DNA of 64,000 nucleotides from Flavobacterium terrisoli (GCF_030167905.1 NZ_JARGNA010000001.1:248001-312000); one strand, 5' to 3'; positions 9,106 to 17,558 are shown, counted from the stretch's first letter. Made by a program: numbers and translations. The notes: a model not told the origin generated them from the sequence alone.

Positions 9106-9119
9106 ACCGAATGTTCGGT
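9106..9119. promoter_or_regulatory. Perfect inverted repeat, TetR-operator-like
   Basis: ACCGAATGTTCGGT has 6-bp arms around a TG spacer, in the 181-bp gap between tex and the small membrane protein gene. The form resembles TetR-family operators. No TetR gene lies in the window, so this is a guess from shape only. Confidence 0.25.
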
Positions 9120-9177
9120 GGACATTTATTTCATACCGTTCGACCTTTGGTCTCGGTTCTCCTCTTAATATCAAATA

Positions 9178-9456
9178 ATGATAAAATATTTTTTCCTGCG
9201 TATCTTATTGTTGGTAGTGCTTTGCTTGGGAAGTATTGCTTTTTATCTTAACCTACCTGAGGATTTTTTTATAATTTATGCTTTAAGCATTTACACTGGA
9301 TTGTTCTTTTGGTCGGTTTTTTTATTGGTGGAAAGCTATTTTTTCCATAAAAAATCCTTGAAACTAAAAAGAAATTTAAACCTATTGGCCGGTATCCCGG
9401 TTTTTCTGTTTATTGTAATCAGCTTTATCTTGTTCTGGAAAGCACTACATAGCTAA
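9178..9456 (+). CDS. Small three-helix membrane protein, function unknown
   Basis: A hydrophobic protein of 92 residues with three likely membrane segments, at about residues 4-22, 32-52 and 70-88, and a lysine-rich loop between the second and third (FFHKKSLKLKRN). No family is recognised. It is the only rightward gene besides tatA before the candidate origin. Its last four bases overlap the 3' end of convergent nnrD. The ACCGAA-type palindrome lies about 60 bp upstream. Confidence 0.6.
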   Translation: MIKYFFLRILLLVVLCLGSIAFYLNLPEDFFIIYALSIYTGLFFWSVFLLVESYFFHKKSLKLKRNLNLLAGIPVFLFIVISFILFWKALHS

Positions 9457-10286
9457 TCCGTTTTTTTAATTTGTACTTGTTGGAAAGCTTTGCCTAGATT
9501 TTCTATCACATCGGTAATCAACATGCTTTCCGGACTTTGGGTTTCCAAGGTAATATCGGCGGCCAAACCGTGAAGATAAACGCCGAGAATGGCAGCATTG
9601 ATCGGTTCGTAGCCTTGTGCTAAAAACGCGGTAATGATTCCGGTCAAAGCATCGCCTGAACCGCCTTTGGCCAAGCCCGAATTACCGGTCGTATTCTGAA
9701 AGCTTTGGTTGCCATCGGTGATGAAGGTTTTGTCGCCTTTCAACACAATGATACAGTTGAGCTCGATGGCTTTTTCGATGGCTTTTTGTTGTCTTTTTTC
9801 GGTTGAAAAATGGATGTCAAACAATCGGTCAAACTCTTTGACATGCGGCGTTAAAATGGATTTGGCCGGAAGTTTTTTTAGTAGCTCCCGATTTTGGGCA
9901 AAAACATTTAGCGCATCGGCATCAAAAACAATGGGGAATTTTACGTTTTCAATCAGCAGTTCTATTTTTCTTTCGGTTGGTTTCTCAGTTCCTAAACCCG
10001 GTCCGATGGCAACGGCGTTGTATTGGTGCCAATCGTGATTCTCTTCCCTAAATTCTATCATCGCTTCCGGAATGGAAGTAAAAATCGCCAGACGTTCTTT
10101 TTTCGGAATGTTGACTGTGACCAAACCGGCTCCGGCGCGAAGCGCCGATTTTGCTGCGATAATTGCAGCTCCCATTTTTTCTTTACTTCCGGCAATAATC
10201 AGCGCGTGACCGTGATTGCCTTTGTGTGAATTGGGCAAACGTTTTTTAAAAATATTTTGGATACTATTTAAATCAAGCGTTGTCAT
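9453..10286 (-). CDS. nnrD: ADP-dependent NAD(P)H-hydrate dehydratase
   Basis: A 277-residue YjeF C-terminal-domain protein that repairs hydrated NAD(P)H in the cytoplasm. Characteristic motifs are HGHALIIAGSKEKMGAAI at the N-terminus, AVAIGPGLGTE in the middle and GNSGLAKGGSGDALTG near the C-terminus. The last contains the catalytic Asp and the nucleotide-binding glycine loop. The epimerase (YjeF N) half is absent, so this is the stand-alone dehydratase. It overlaps the CDF gene by one base (TAATG) in the operon rpiB-CDF-nnrD. Confidence 0.9.
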   Translation of the reverse strand: MTTLDLNSIQNIFKKRLPNSHKGNHGHALIIAGSKEKMGAAIIAAKSALRAGAGLVTVNIPKKERLAIFTSIPEAMIEFREENHDWHQYNAVAIGPGLGTEKPTERKIELLIENVKFPIVFDADALNVFAQNRELLKKLPAKSILTPHVKEFDRLFDIHFSTEKRQQKAIEKAIELNCIIVLKGDKTFITDGNQSFQNTTGNSGLAKGGSGDALTGIITAFLAQGYEPINAAILGVYLHGLAADITLETQSPESMLITDVIENLGKAFQQVQIKKTD

Positions 10287-11188
10287 TAGTCCTGAACAAT
10301 GAAATCTTTTGGATCTTTCTTCTTGAATTCGGGTTGGATATTGATGTGATTGATGTTAAATTTAAGAAATAAAACTTGTTCAACCTTATCCAGCAACTCA
10401 TTGAATTCACTCATTTTTATATCTTCCGAACAATCCAAATGCGCTTCGAGGTGCAATTCTTCGTCATTGAGATGCCAAACATGGATGTGGTGCAATTTAT
10501 TAACTCCTTTTATTTTGTGCACTTCGCGAACCAATTCTTTGATGTCAATAAAATCGGGTGTGAAAAGCATCAGCATTTTGGTCGAGGTCATCAATAATTT
10601 GATACCAACGACAATCAGGTAAAGGGCAATCGCAATGGTCATCACGCTATCAACCCAGAACCAGCCGTAGAATTTCATCAATAATCCACCAACCAAAACG
10701 GCTACGGAAGCCATCATATCGGTCAGTAAATGCAAATAGGCTGATTTCATATTGATGTTGTGTTCCGCATCTTTCCGAAGAAAAACAACTGAAAGTCCAT
10801 TGACTACAATTCCTAAAAGCGCCAACCAAATCACCAAACCAGATTCTATCGGTTGTGGATTAAAAAATCTTTCCACAGCACCATAAATCAGAATAAAAGC
10901 CACAATTACCAATGTCGAAGCATTGACGAAAGCGGCGATTAATTCAGCTCTTTTATAACCAAAAGTATTATTGATAGAAGCTTTTCTTCTGGACAATTTG
11001 TGTGCGACCAAACTAAAAATCAGCGATAGGACATCGGAGAAATTGTGCAAAGCATCTGAAATCAGTGCCAAACTGCCAGATATGATTCCGCCCACAACCT
11101 GAGCAATCGTAATCAACAGGTTTAAAAGTATGGATAGTACAAGGTTTTTCCCTTTTACTTCATGCTTATGAATGTGGACTTCACTCAT
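10286..11188 (-). CDS. Cation diffusion facilitator (CDF) family metal exporter
   Basis: A 300-residue inner-membrane transporter with six membrane segments and a cytoplasmic C-terminal domain. The metal-site motifs are visible: SDALHNFSD in helix 2 and HLLTDMMAS in helix 5, both HxxxD. The C-terminal domain has the HHIHVWHL and HLEAHLDC metal-binding signatures. CDF proteins export Zn2+, Co2+ or similar ions by proton antiport. The zinc-type HxxxD arrangement suggests a CzcD-like protein. It starts 1 bp after rpiB and is translated from the same mRNA. Confidence 0.9.
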   Translation of the reverse strand: MSEVHIHKHEVKGKNLVLSILLNLLITIAQVVGGIISGSLALISDALHNFSDVLSLIFSLVAHKLSRRKASINNTFGYKRAELIAAFVNASTLVIVAFILIYGAVERFFNPQPIESGLVIWLALLGIVVNGLSVVFLRKDAEHNINMKSAYLHLLTDMMASVAVLVGGLLMKFYGWFWVDSVMTIAIALYLIVVGIKLLMTSTKMLMLFTPDFIDIKELVREVHKIKGVNKLHHIHVWHLNDEELHLEAHLDCSEDIKMSEFNELLDKVEQVLFLKFNINHINIQPEFKKKDPKDFIVQD

Positions 11189-11189
11189 G

Positions 11190-11621
11190 TTACTGACAGG
11201 CTATTTTATTCACTCTGTTAGCATGCCTTCCGCCTTCGAACGAAGTATTTAAAAAAGTGTCCACCATTTCGACCGCTTGTTGAACCGAGGTAAATCTTGC
11301 CGGTATACTAATGATGTTAGCATCATTATGTTGACGCGCCAAAGTCGCAATTTCTTTGGTCCAGCATAACGCCGAACGAATACCCTGATGTTTATTCACT
11401 GTCATATTGATTCCGTTTCCTGAACCACAAATCACGATACCGAAATTGGCTTTTTTTGTTTCCACATCAACCGCAACAGGATGTCCAAAATCGGGATAAT
11501 CAACACTATCAAAAGTGTCGGTTCCGTGGTTAAAAATCTGATAGCCTTTTTGTTCTAAAAAGTCAACAATGGCTTTTTTATAATCCGGTCCTGCGTGATC
11601 GTTTCCGATGGAGATTTTCAT
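11190..11621 (-). CDS. rpiB: Ribose-5-phosphate isomerase B
   Basis: A 143-residue cytoplasmic isomerase interconverting ribose-5-phosphate and ribulose-5-phosphate in the pentose phosphate pathway. Motifs include ISIGNDHAGPDYK at the N-terminus, the active-site Cys in IVICGSGNGINMTVNK, and FEGGRHANRV at the C-terminus. It is the first gene of the operon with the CDF exporter and nnrD, and the last gene before the candidate replication origin. Confidence 0.93.
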   Translation of the reverse strand: MKISIGNDHAGPDYKKAIVDFLEQKGYQIFNHGTDTFDSVDYPDFGHPVAVDVETKKANFGIVICGSGNGINMTVNKHQGIRSALCWTKEIATLARQHNDANIISIPARFTSVQQAVEMVDTFLNTSFEGGRHANRVNKIACQ

Positions 11622-11646
11622 GGTGTTGTGATTGTAGTTATGAGGA

Positions 11647-11654
11647 CAAATTTA
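11647..11654 (-). promoter_or_regulatory. Bacteroidota -7 element for rpiB operon
   Basis: The minus strand reads TAAATTTG, 25 bp upstream of the rpiB ATG. Confidence 0.5.
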
Positions 11655-12257
11655 CGGAAACTATCGGTTGGTTTTCTACTTTATTGTAACTACTTGATTC
11701 TAAAAACATAAGATTTTCTATCCACTGAGATGTTTCTATAACTATTTGAAAATCATTGTAAAAAGCTCAACACAAATGTTAAAATTATAGAATGTTGATA
11801 GTGATTTGCAAATCCTTGATAATCAGTTAACTTTAAATTAACACGGATTGTTAACAACTTTGGATAGAAAATTAGAAGTTTTTCGAGGTTGTAATTAAAA
11901 TTTTTCTAATCAAAAATTGAAACGAGAAAATCAAATTTAGTTTGGTCTTTTTTTGGATAATTTATGAGCATAAAAAAGATGGTTTTCAACAAAAATCAAC
12001 AACTAAACTTATTAAAAATTCGAGTGTTTTTTTACCTGTTAACAACTGTTGATAAGAATCAAAATTTTCCTCATTTTAAGAACTTTACAATAACTTAACA
12101 TTGTTAACTTCTCTGTATAAGTTTAGATAACTTTAAAACACTGCCTTTTTAGAAAAAGTTATTGGTACTATTAACACACTATAATAACCATCATATTTTT
12201 TAAATTCTTTTAAATTCTATTTTGTTGTTTTTAATATGTGTTAACAACTTTGATTAT
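11655..12257. other. Candidate chromosomal replication origin (oriC)
   Basis: About 600 bp without a gene, very AT-rich. Near-consensus DnaA boxes (TTATCCACA, either strand) occur at 11952-11960 (8 of 9), 12047-12055 (8 of 9), 11718-11726 (7 of 9) and 11859-11867 (7 of 9). TGTTAACAA-type motifs recur at 11848-11857 (perfect palindrome TTGTTAACAA), 12037-12045, 12101-12108 and 12239-12247. Gene direction diverges here: 11 of 13 protein genes to the left point left, and most genes from 12.6 to 32.9 kb point right. Two parS-like sites lie 17-19 kb away. No dnaA or dnaN is in the window. Confidence 0.5.
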
Positions 12258-12491
12258 TTAAACAATTTTTAAATTGTTATTCAGGTTGTCTAAAATGGTT
12301 TGAACCTTTTCCGTATCGTTGGGATGAATTTTGAGTTGGATGCCGCCATAAGCTAAACTCGCGAAAGGATCTATGGAAACTAAGTTTTCGTTTTGGAATA
12401 GATATGGAATGCCTTCCTGGTCTAAAATCAATTTTAGTACGGCAATTTCATGAGCGAAATTAAAAGTAGCAATGGTAATAAATTCGGTCAT
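12258..12491 (-). CDS. DUF2007-family small protein
   Basis: A 77-residue protein resembling the DUF2007 putative signal-transducing domain. It begins with an ACT/ferredoxin-like strand (FITIATFNFAHEIAVLKLIL), a short insertion (GIPYLFQNENLV) and a final strand-helix (IQLKIHPNDTEKVQTIL). It has no signal peptide. Its molecular role is unknown. It is a lone leftward gene at the edge of the candidate origin, divergent from rnr. Confidence 0.75.
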   Translation of the reverse strand: MTEFITIATFNFAHEIAVLKLILDQEGIPYLFQNENLVSIDPFASLAYGGIQLKIHPNDTEKVQTILDNLNNNLKIV

Positions 12492-12602
12492 TTTGATTGT
12501 TTTTATAAAGGTAGTGAATGTTAGTTTTATATTAAAACTCCCAACTTATAACTCATAACTTATAACTATTTCGTAATTTTCAGCATTAATTGAAAAGATA
12601 CA

Positions 12603-14783
12603 ATGAGTAAGAAACCTAAAAAGTTTGGAAAAAATACTAAAACATTTTCCGAGAAAATTTTTAAAATATTATCCAAGAATGCCAATAAACCATTCAACTA
12701 CAAACAAATAGCTGCTATCCTGGAACTGGATGATACCAAAAGCAGAAATGAAATTATCAAAGATTTAAAGATACTGGCAGCCCAAAAACTGATTATAGAA
12801 TCCGAACCCGGAAAGTATTTGGTGAAGGCAACCAGTCAAAAATACTACGAAGGCACGATTGATATGACTTCGCGTAAAACGGCCTATTTTGTCAGTGACG
12901 AATTAGAAAATGATGTCTTTGTTCCTTTTGTCAATTTGAATCATGCTTTGGATGGTGATAAAGTCAAAGCTTATGTTTACGACCGAAGAAGTTCGAGAAA
13001 ACCCGAAGCGGAAGTCCTAGAAATTTTAGAAAGACACAAAGAAGAATTCGTTGGAGTCGTTGATATCCAAAAGAATTTTGGCTTTGTAACAACGGCAAAT
13101 GCCAAAATGTATACCGATATTTTTATCCCGAAAAATAAATTAGGAGAAGCCGAACATGGTGATGTCGTTTTAGTAAAATTGGAAGATTGGCCAGCAAAAG
13201 CCGATTCTCCTTTTGGTTCCGTAATTAAAGTGTTGGGAAAACCAGGAGAACACAATACCGAAATTCATGCGATTTTAGCCGAATATGGTTTACCGTATGA
13301 TTTCCCGATTGAAGTGGAAGCGTATGCCAATAAATTAGACACTTCAATAACAGAATCAGAAATTGCAAAGCGTCGTGATATGCGTAAGGTTTTGACTTTT
13401 ACCATAGATCCGAAAGATGCCAAAGATTTTGATGATGCCTTATCCTTTCAGGTTTTAGACAACGGAAACTACGAAATTGGCGTTCATATTGCCGATGTTT
13501 CACATTATTTGAAAGAAGGAACTATCTTGGATGATGAAGCTTACAGAAGAGCGACTTCAGTGTATTTGGTTGACAGAGTTGTCCCAATGTTACCGGAAGT
13601 ATTGTCTAATTTTGCCTGTTCGTTAAGACCACAGGAAGAAAAATATACATTCTCAGCCATTTTTGAATTAACACCAAAAGCGGAAGTGGTCAACCAATGG
13701 TTTGGCAGGACAATAATTTTCTCCGATCAGCGTTTTGCTTATGAAGAAGCGCAACAAATCATAGAAACCAAAGGTGATATCATTCCGGCTGAAATATCAT
13801 TAACCGGAAAAGAATACAAAGTTCCTGCAGATATTGTTTTTGCTACGTTAAAGCAAGATGAATTGGCAAAAATTCTGAGAAGAAAAAGAATGACTGCAGG
13901 TGCAATTTCGTTTGACAAAGTAGAAGTAAAATTCAACTTAGATGAAAATGCAGAACCGGTTGGCGTGTTCTTTAAAATTTCCAAAGATGCCAATCATTTG
14001 ATTGAAGAATTCATGCTGTTGGCCAACAGAAAAGTGGCTGAATTCATTGGGAAACAAAAGAAAACTTTTGTATACCGTATTCACGATGAACCCAATGAAG
14101 ACAAGTTGATTAACCTTCAAACGGTGATTTCAAAATTTGGTTATTCTATCAATATGAAATCCAAACAAGATATTTCAAAATCGTTGAATAATTTATTGAA
14201 TGAAGTCAATGGTAAAAAAGAACAGAATTTAGTGGATACTTTAACGATTCGAAGTATGAGCAAAGCCAAATATTCTACTGAAAATATTGGACATTATGGT
14301 TTGGCATTTGATTTTTACAGTCATTTTACTTCGCCAATTCGCCGCTATCCGGATGTTATGGCACACCGATTGTTGCAATATTATCTCGATGGAGGAAAAA
14401 GCGTGAACCAGGAAGATTACGAAGAAAAATGTGCGCATTCCAGTGATATGGAAGGTTTGGCTGCACAAGCAGAAAGAGATTCCGTAAAATACATGCAGGT
14501 AAAATACATGCAGGATCACAAAGATCAGGAGTTTTTAGGTGTGATTTCAGGCGTTACCGAATGGGGAATTTATGTGGAAATCATCGAAAACAAATGTGAA
14601 GGAATGGTGAGAATACGCGAAATTAAAGAAGATTATTATACTTTTGATGAAAAACAATATGCTTTGATTGGTCAGGCCACCAATAGCATTTTGCAACTAG
14701 GTGACGAAGTTTACGTGAAGGTAAAAAATGCTGATTTAGTCAAAAAACAATTAGATTTACATTTCCTCAGGAGAAATGAATAA
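12603..14783 (+). CDS. rnr: Ribonuclease R (VacB/RNB family 3'-5' exoribonuclease)
   Basis: A 726-residue RNase II/R enzyme. It has an N-terminal winged-helix region (to about residue 75), cold-shock OB domains, a catalytic RNB domain and a C-terminal S1 domain (EWGIYVEIIENKCEGMVRI). The Mg2+-binding Asp cluster is seen as DPKDAKDFDDALS near residues 266-278. FTSPIRRYPDVMAHRLLQ is the conserved RNB signature further on. RNase R degrades structured RNA. It is first in a rightward run and has a lysine-rich N-terminal tail. Confidence 0.95.
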   Translation: MSKKPKKFGKNTKTFSEKIFKILSKNANKPFNYKQIAAILELDDTKSRNEIIKDLKILAAQKLIIESEPGKYLVKATSQKYYEGTIDMTSRKTAYFVSDELENDVFVPFVNLNHALDGDKVKAYVYDRRSSRKPEAEVLEILERHKEEFVGVVDIQKNFGFVTTANAKMYTDIFIPKNKLGEAEHGDVVLVKLEDWPAKADSPFGSVIKVLGKPGEHNTEIHAILAEYGLPYDFPIEVEAYANKLDTSITESEIAKRRDMRKVLTFTIDPKDAKDFDDALSFQVLDNGNYEIGVHIADVSHYLKEGTILDDEAYRRATSVYLVDRVVPMLPEVLSNFACSLRPQEEKYTFSAIFELTPKAEVVNQWFGRTIIFSDQRFAYEEAQQIIETKGDIIPAEISLTGKEYKVPADIVFATLKQDELAKILRRKRMTAGAISFDKVEVKFNLDENAEPVGVFFKISKDANHLIEEFMLLANRKVAEFIGKQKKTFVYRIHDEPNEDKLINLQTVISKFGYSINMKSKQDISKSLNNLLNEVNGKKEQNLVDTLTIRSMSKAKYSTENIGHYGLAFDFYSHFTSPIRRYPDVMAHRLLQYYLDGGKSVNQEDYEEKCAHSSDMEGLAAQAERDSVKYMQVKYMQDHKDQEFLGVISGVTEWGIYVEIIENKCEGMVRIREIKEDYYTFDEKQYALIGQATNSILQLGDEVYVKVKNADLVKKQLDLHFLRRNE

Positions 14784-14818
14784 ATAGTACTTAATATTAA
14801 ATAAAATTATTTTAAAAA

Positions 14819-15484
14819 ATGAAAAAGTTAGTTTATAGTTTATTAGTATTCAGTTCGATAGCTTTCGGACAAGTAGAAAAAAATGTGGGCGATTTTACTA
14901 AAGTCACTTCTTTTGACCAGATAGATGTGGTGTTGATAAAAGGAAATGAAAACAAAGTGATTATTGAAGGAAAAGAAGCCAATGATGTAGAATTAGTCAA
15001 TAAAAGCGGCGAGTTAAAAATCAGAATGCCATTAGAAAAATTATTGGGTGGAGATCATATTTCGGTAACCGTTTATTTTACCAATTTAACAGCGGTTGAA
15101 GCCAATGAAGGTTCACGAATTGCTTGTGGCGAAGAATTAAAAGCTGTCGCTTTTGAGGTAAATGCCAAAGAAGGATCACAAGTAAGACTAACATTAGACG
15201 TTGAAAAGTTGAATGTAAGATCAGGTAATGGATCAACAATTAATCTTCAGGGAAGTGCCGATGTTCAAGATGTTATCGTGAATTCTGGTGGTATTTATGA
15301 AGGGAAAAATGTAAAAACCAACATAACCACAGTAACCGCAAATGCCGGTGGTGAAGCAGATGTAAATGCCATAACTCTTGTTGATGCTAAAGTTCGTGCC
15401 GGTGGTGATATCACTATCCATGGGAAACCAAAGCAAATCAATCAGAAAGTTGTAGCCGGAGGAAACATTACGGAAGCAAAATAG
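14819..15484 (+). CDS. Secreted head-GIN-domain (DUF2807) protein
   Basis: A 221-residue protein with a signal peptide (MKKLVYSLLVFSSIAFGQ). The rest is a right-handed beta-helix-like head-GIN/DUF2807 domain, seen as FDQIDVVLIKGNENKVIIEG and repeated short turns such as VTANAGGEADVNAI and VRAGGDITIHGKP. This family is common in Bacteroidota envelopes; its function is not known. It lies 35 bp after rnr and may share its transcript. Confidence 0.85.
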   Translation: MKKLVYSLLVFSSIAFGQVEKNVGDFTKVTSFDQIDVVLIKGNENKVIIEGKEANDVELVNKSGELKIRMPLEKLLGGDHISVTVYFTNLTAVEANEGSRIACGEELKAVAFEVNAKEGSQVRLTLDVEKLNVRSGNGSTINLQGSADVQDVIVNSGGIYEGKNVKTNITTVTANAGGEADVNAITLVDAKVRAGGDITIHGKPKQINQKVVAGGNITEAK

Positions 15485-15540
15485 AAATAGTTTTAAATTG
15501 TTAAAATTTAATTCTAACTTGCATTGTCAAAATTCAAACA

Positions 15541-16233
15541 ATGATTTTTCTTAACGATATTTTATCTGCCATTCCGCTTGGTTTCATTCTGAGTTTTATG
15601 ATTGGACCGGTGTTTTTTGTTTTACTGGAAACCAGTGTTGTCAAAGGATTCAGAGCTGCTATCGTTTTCGATTTGGGCGTGGTTCTGGCAGATATTGTAT
15701 TTATCCTTATTGCTTTTTTTAGTAGTTACCGATTGATCCAAAGTATCAAAAATGATCCGGCATTGTTTATTTTCGGCGGATTGGTGATGCTTACTTATGG
15801 TATTATTTCCTTTGTAAAAAACAAAAAAGAATCCAGAAAAAGCCTTGATGAAATTGACCCAAAAGTATTGGCAAAAACCAATTATCTTTCGCTTTTTATC
15901 AAAGGGTTTTTCCTCAACTTTATCAATATTGGTGTGCTTGGTTTTTGGTTGGCTATCCTAATTACCATCGGACCGCAGCTCGAATTGAAAGCGTCGAGAA
16001 TGATCACTTTTTTTACGACTTTAATCGTAGTGTATTTTATAACCGATATGTTTAAAATACTTTTAGCCAAACAGTTAAGAAATAAACTCAACCCAAAAAA
16101 CATCCTTTTAATCAAGAAATTCATTAGCGTTGTTTTGATTATTTGCGGTGTGGTTTTATTGTCTCAGGCCTGGTTCCCCAAAGAACAAAAAATGGTGAAT
16201 TCTGCCATTGAAAAGTTGGAAGAAAAAGAATAA
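15541..16233 (+). CDS. LysE-family transporter
   Basis: A 230-residue inner-membrane protein with about six hydrophobic segments. The N-terminal signature AIPLGFILSFMIGPVFFVLLE is the LysE/RhtB entry motif. The family exports amino acids or derivatives; the substrate here cannot be told. The last helix is followed by a short charged tail (EKLEEKE). The next gene begins 11 bp downstream. Confidence 0.85.
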   Translation: MIFLNDILSAIPLGFILSFMIGPVFFVLLETSVVKGFRAAIVFDLGVVLADIVFILIAFFSSYRLIQSIKNDPALFIFGGLVMLTYGIISFVKNKKESRKSLDEIDPKVLAKTNYLSLFIKGFFLNFINIGVLGFWLAILITIGPQLELKASRMITFFTTLIVVYFITDMFKILLAKQLRNKLNPKNILLIKKFISVVLIICGVVLLSQAWFPKEQKMVNSAIEKLEEKE

Positions 16234-16243
16234 ACTCCTTCTT

Positions 16244-16633
16244 ATGAAAAAAGTTATTTTCCTGTTTGTGTTATTTTTTTCTATTTCTTTTTATGGACAG
16301 AATGACAAAATCAATTTTGTCGTAACTGTAAACGGCATGGATGCTTCTAACATTATCAAAATGAAAAAGGAGCAGCTTAAAGATGCTGTTATTGCTTATC
16401 GTTTTGAAGATAAAAACCTGTCTGATACAAAAGTTATAGGTTTTATCATAAAAGTACCAGGCATTCAAGCCGTGAAGATTGTTGGGAATAAAATAGACGA
16501 CAGGACTTATCAAAAGATTCTAAGAACAGCATCCAAAGGAGATAAAATCACCTTTTTTGATATTAAGACCAATAAGAATTCTACTTCGGGACCAATATGT
16601 AATGTGGGACCGGTTGTTATTGAAATATACTGA
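16244..16633 (+). CDS. Small secreted GldM C-terminal-domain-like protein
   Basis: A protein of 129 residues with a signal peptide (MKKVIFLFVLFFSISFYGQ). The rest resembles the last domain of GldM, the periplasmic ring protein of the gliding/type IX secretion motor. It has a MKKEQLKDA strand, IIKVPGIQAVKI, and ends GDKITFFDIKTN then GPVVIEIY. The ATG at 16244 is preferred because upstream in-frame codons overlap the LysE gene and lack a signal peptide. It is the first of a tandem pair with the next gene. No gldKLN genes are near, so this is a free-standing domain of unknown role. Confidence 0.65.
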   Translation: MKKVIFLFVLFFSISFYGQNDKINFVVTVNGMDASNIIKMKKEQLKDAVIAYRFEDKNLSDTKVIGFIIKVPGIQAVKIVGNKIDDRTYQKILRTASKGDKITFFDIKTNKNSTSGPICNVGPVVIEIY

Positions 16634-16959
16634 TGTATATGAAAGCCTTATTTTTAGTTATCTTTTCTTTCTTATCTATTTCATTTTATGGGCAAAATGA
16701 TACACTTTCTGTTGTGCGTCATACAGAAAACGACATGGTAACCCCAAAGGATCTAAAGGTTATTTATAGAGGAATTAGTAACGAATTATTTATTGATGTA
16801 CCAAATTCAAAATCCTTTAAAGTATCTGGAGATTTTATCACAAAAAAAGATAAAAATATTTATAAGCTGAATCCTGGAGCTGGTTTTGAAGCTACTATTT
16901 TTATTGATATTGTTTTAAAGAATAACTTAAAAAAATCTGAGAGACATATTTTAAAGTGA
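16633..16959 (+). CDS. Secreted GldM-like protein, N-terminal part (zero frame)
   Basis: Its 108 residues begin with a signal peptide (MKALFLVIFSFLSISFYGQ from the second Met). They continue as the penultimate immunoglobulin-like GldM domain (MVTPKDLKVIYRGISNELFI, PGAGFEATIFIDI). The reading frame stops at TGA 16957-16959, exactly where GldM would run into its final domain. That domain continues in the -1 frame in the next entry. Its start shares one base with the stop of the preceding gene. It is either the short product of a frameshifting gene or one half of a broken one. Confidence 0.6.
   Translation: MYMKALFLVIFSFLSISFYGQNDTLSVVRHTENDMVTPKDLKVIYRGISNELFIDVPNSKSFKVSGDFITKKDKNIYKLNPGAGFEATIFIDIVLKNNLKKSERHILK
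16950..16956 (+). other. Slippery heptamer TTTAAAG at a -1 frame junction
   Basis: In the zero frame the codons read AT[T TTA AAG] TGA, the canonical X XXY YYZ layout for -1 ribosomal frameshifting, directly before the stop. After a -1 slip the next codon is GTG of the downstream frame, giving ILKVRNTSG without a gap. Confidence 0.5.
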
Positions 16960-17297
16960 GAAATACGAGTGGTTTTATCAATGCAATAAATGGAAGGTCT
17001 GGTGTGGTTAAAATGAAAAAAGAGCAACTCAAAAATGCTCATGTCACCGTTCGTTTTGTAGATAAAAATCTAAATTTTTTAAACAAGGTAACTAGATTTG
17101 ATTTAAAAATACCCGGATTAGAATCGATACAAATTGAAGGAGACAAAATAGATGAAGGTACTTATCAAAAAATTCTACGTAAAACATCTCAAGGAGATCA
17201 ATTGGCTTTATTTGATATCAAAATGAATGTCTATGATCCCAGACTGAAAGGAGCGATGTGTTTTTTGACAACTCCACTTGTTGTACAAATTTATTAG
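16956..17297 (+). CDS. GldM C-terminal-domain-like protein (-1 frame continuation or coupled ORF)
   Basis: These 113 codons from a GTG at 16956 lack a signal peptide. They resemble the 16244-16633 product: VVKMKKEQLKNA, FDLKIPGLESIQIEGDKIDE, TYQKILRKTSQGDQLALFDI and a C-terminal PLVVQIY. Without a signal peptide it would not be exported alone, so a fusion with the preceding reading frame through the TTTAAAG heptamer makes better sense (about 220 residues). The alternative is translational restart at the GTGA overlap, or a simple frameshift mutation. Confidence 0.55.
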   Translation: MRNTSGFINAINGRSGVVKMKKEQLKNAHVTVRFVDKNLNFLNKVTRFDLKIPGLESIQIEGDKIDEGTYQKILRKTSQGDQLALFDIKMNVYDPRLKGAMCFLTTPLVVQIY

Positions 17298-17349
17298 TTT
17301 CTTAAAATTTGTAATTAAAATAAATAAGTTTCAAGGGACTTTATTACCA

Positions 17350-17368
17350 GCACCGTCCGGATTCGAAC
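17350..17368 (-). pseudogene. tRNA-Cys 3'-end fragment
   Basis: The fragment matches 18 of 19 bases of the T-arm/acceptor side of the intact tRNA-Cys at 17562-17580 and then stops. It is followed by an AT-rich spacer (17373-17397) nearly repeated at 17494-17519. Confidence 0.6.
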
Positions 17369-17438
17369 ATATCTTTAATTAATTTTTCCTAAAAATTTAA
17401 AATTAAAAAAAAGAGCTACTATTTCTAGTAACTCTTTT

Positions 17439-17489
17439 GAGGAATCGTCTGTCCCGAAGTTTCGGGAGAACCGAGTAGTCGGTTTTGCA
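17439..17489 (-). pseudogene. Degenerate tRNA-Cys copy
   Basis: It retains the acceptor-end GAGGxATCGTC, a GAACCG block and the CGGTTTTGCA anticodon-arm block of the intact gene, in the same order. The T-arm is replaced by a short palindrome (TCCCGAAG then TTTCGGGA). It has its own hairpin at about 17413-17434 in the place of the tRNA-Cys terminator. Confidence 0.5.
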
Positions 17490-17523
17490 TTGTATTTAAT
17501 TAATTTTTTCTAAAAATTAGCCC

Positions 17524-17551
17524 ATAAAAAAAGCTCTCAAAAAGAGAGCTT
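17524..17551 (-). terminator. Terminator of tRNA-Cys
   Basis: An 8-bp perfect stem (AAGCTCTC with GAGAGCTT, 5-nt loop) is followed by a T-run on the minus strand, 8 bp beyond the tRNA 3' end. Confidence 0.8.
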
Positions 17552-17558
17552 AATTCAG

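Noticed and set aside
12544..12571. TTATAACTCATAACT repeats (also about 17699 and 17748)
   Set aside because: Short dispersed intergenic sequence without unit structure or a gene. Treated as background.
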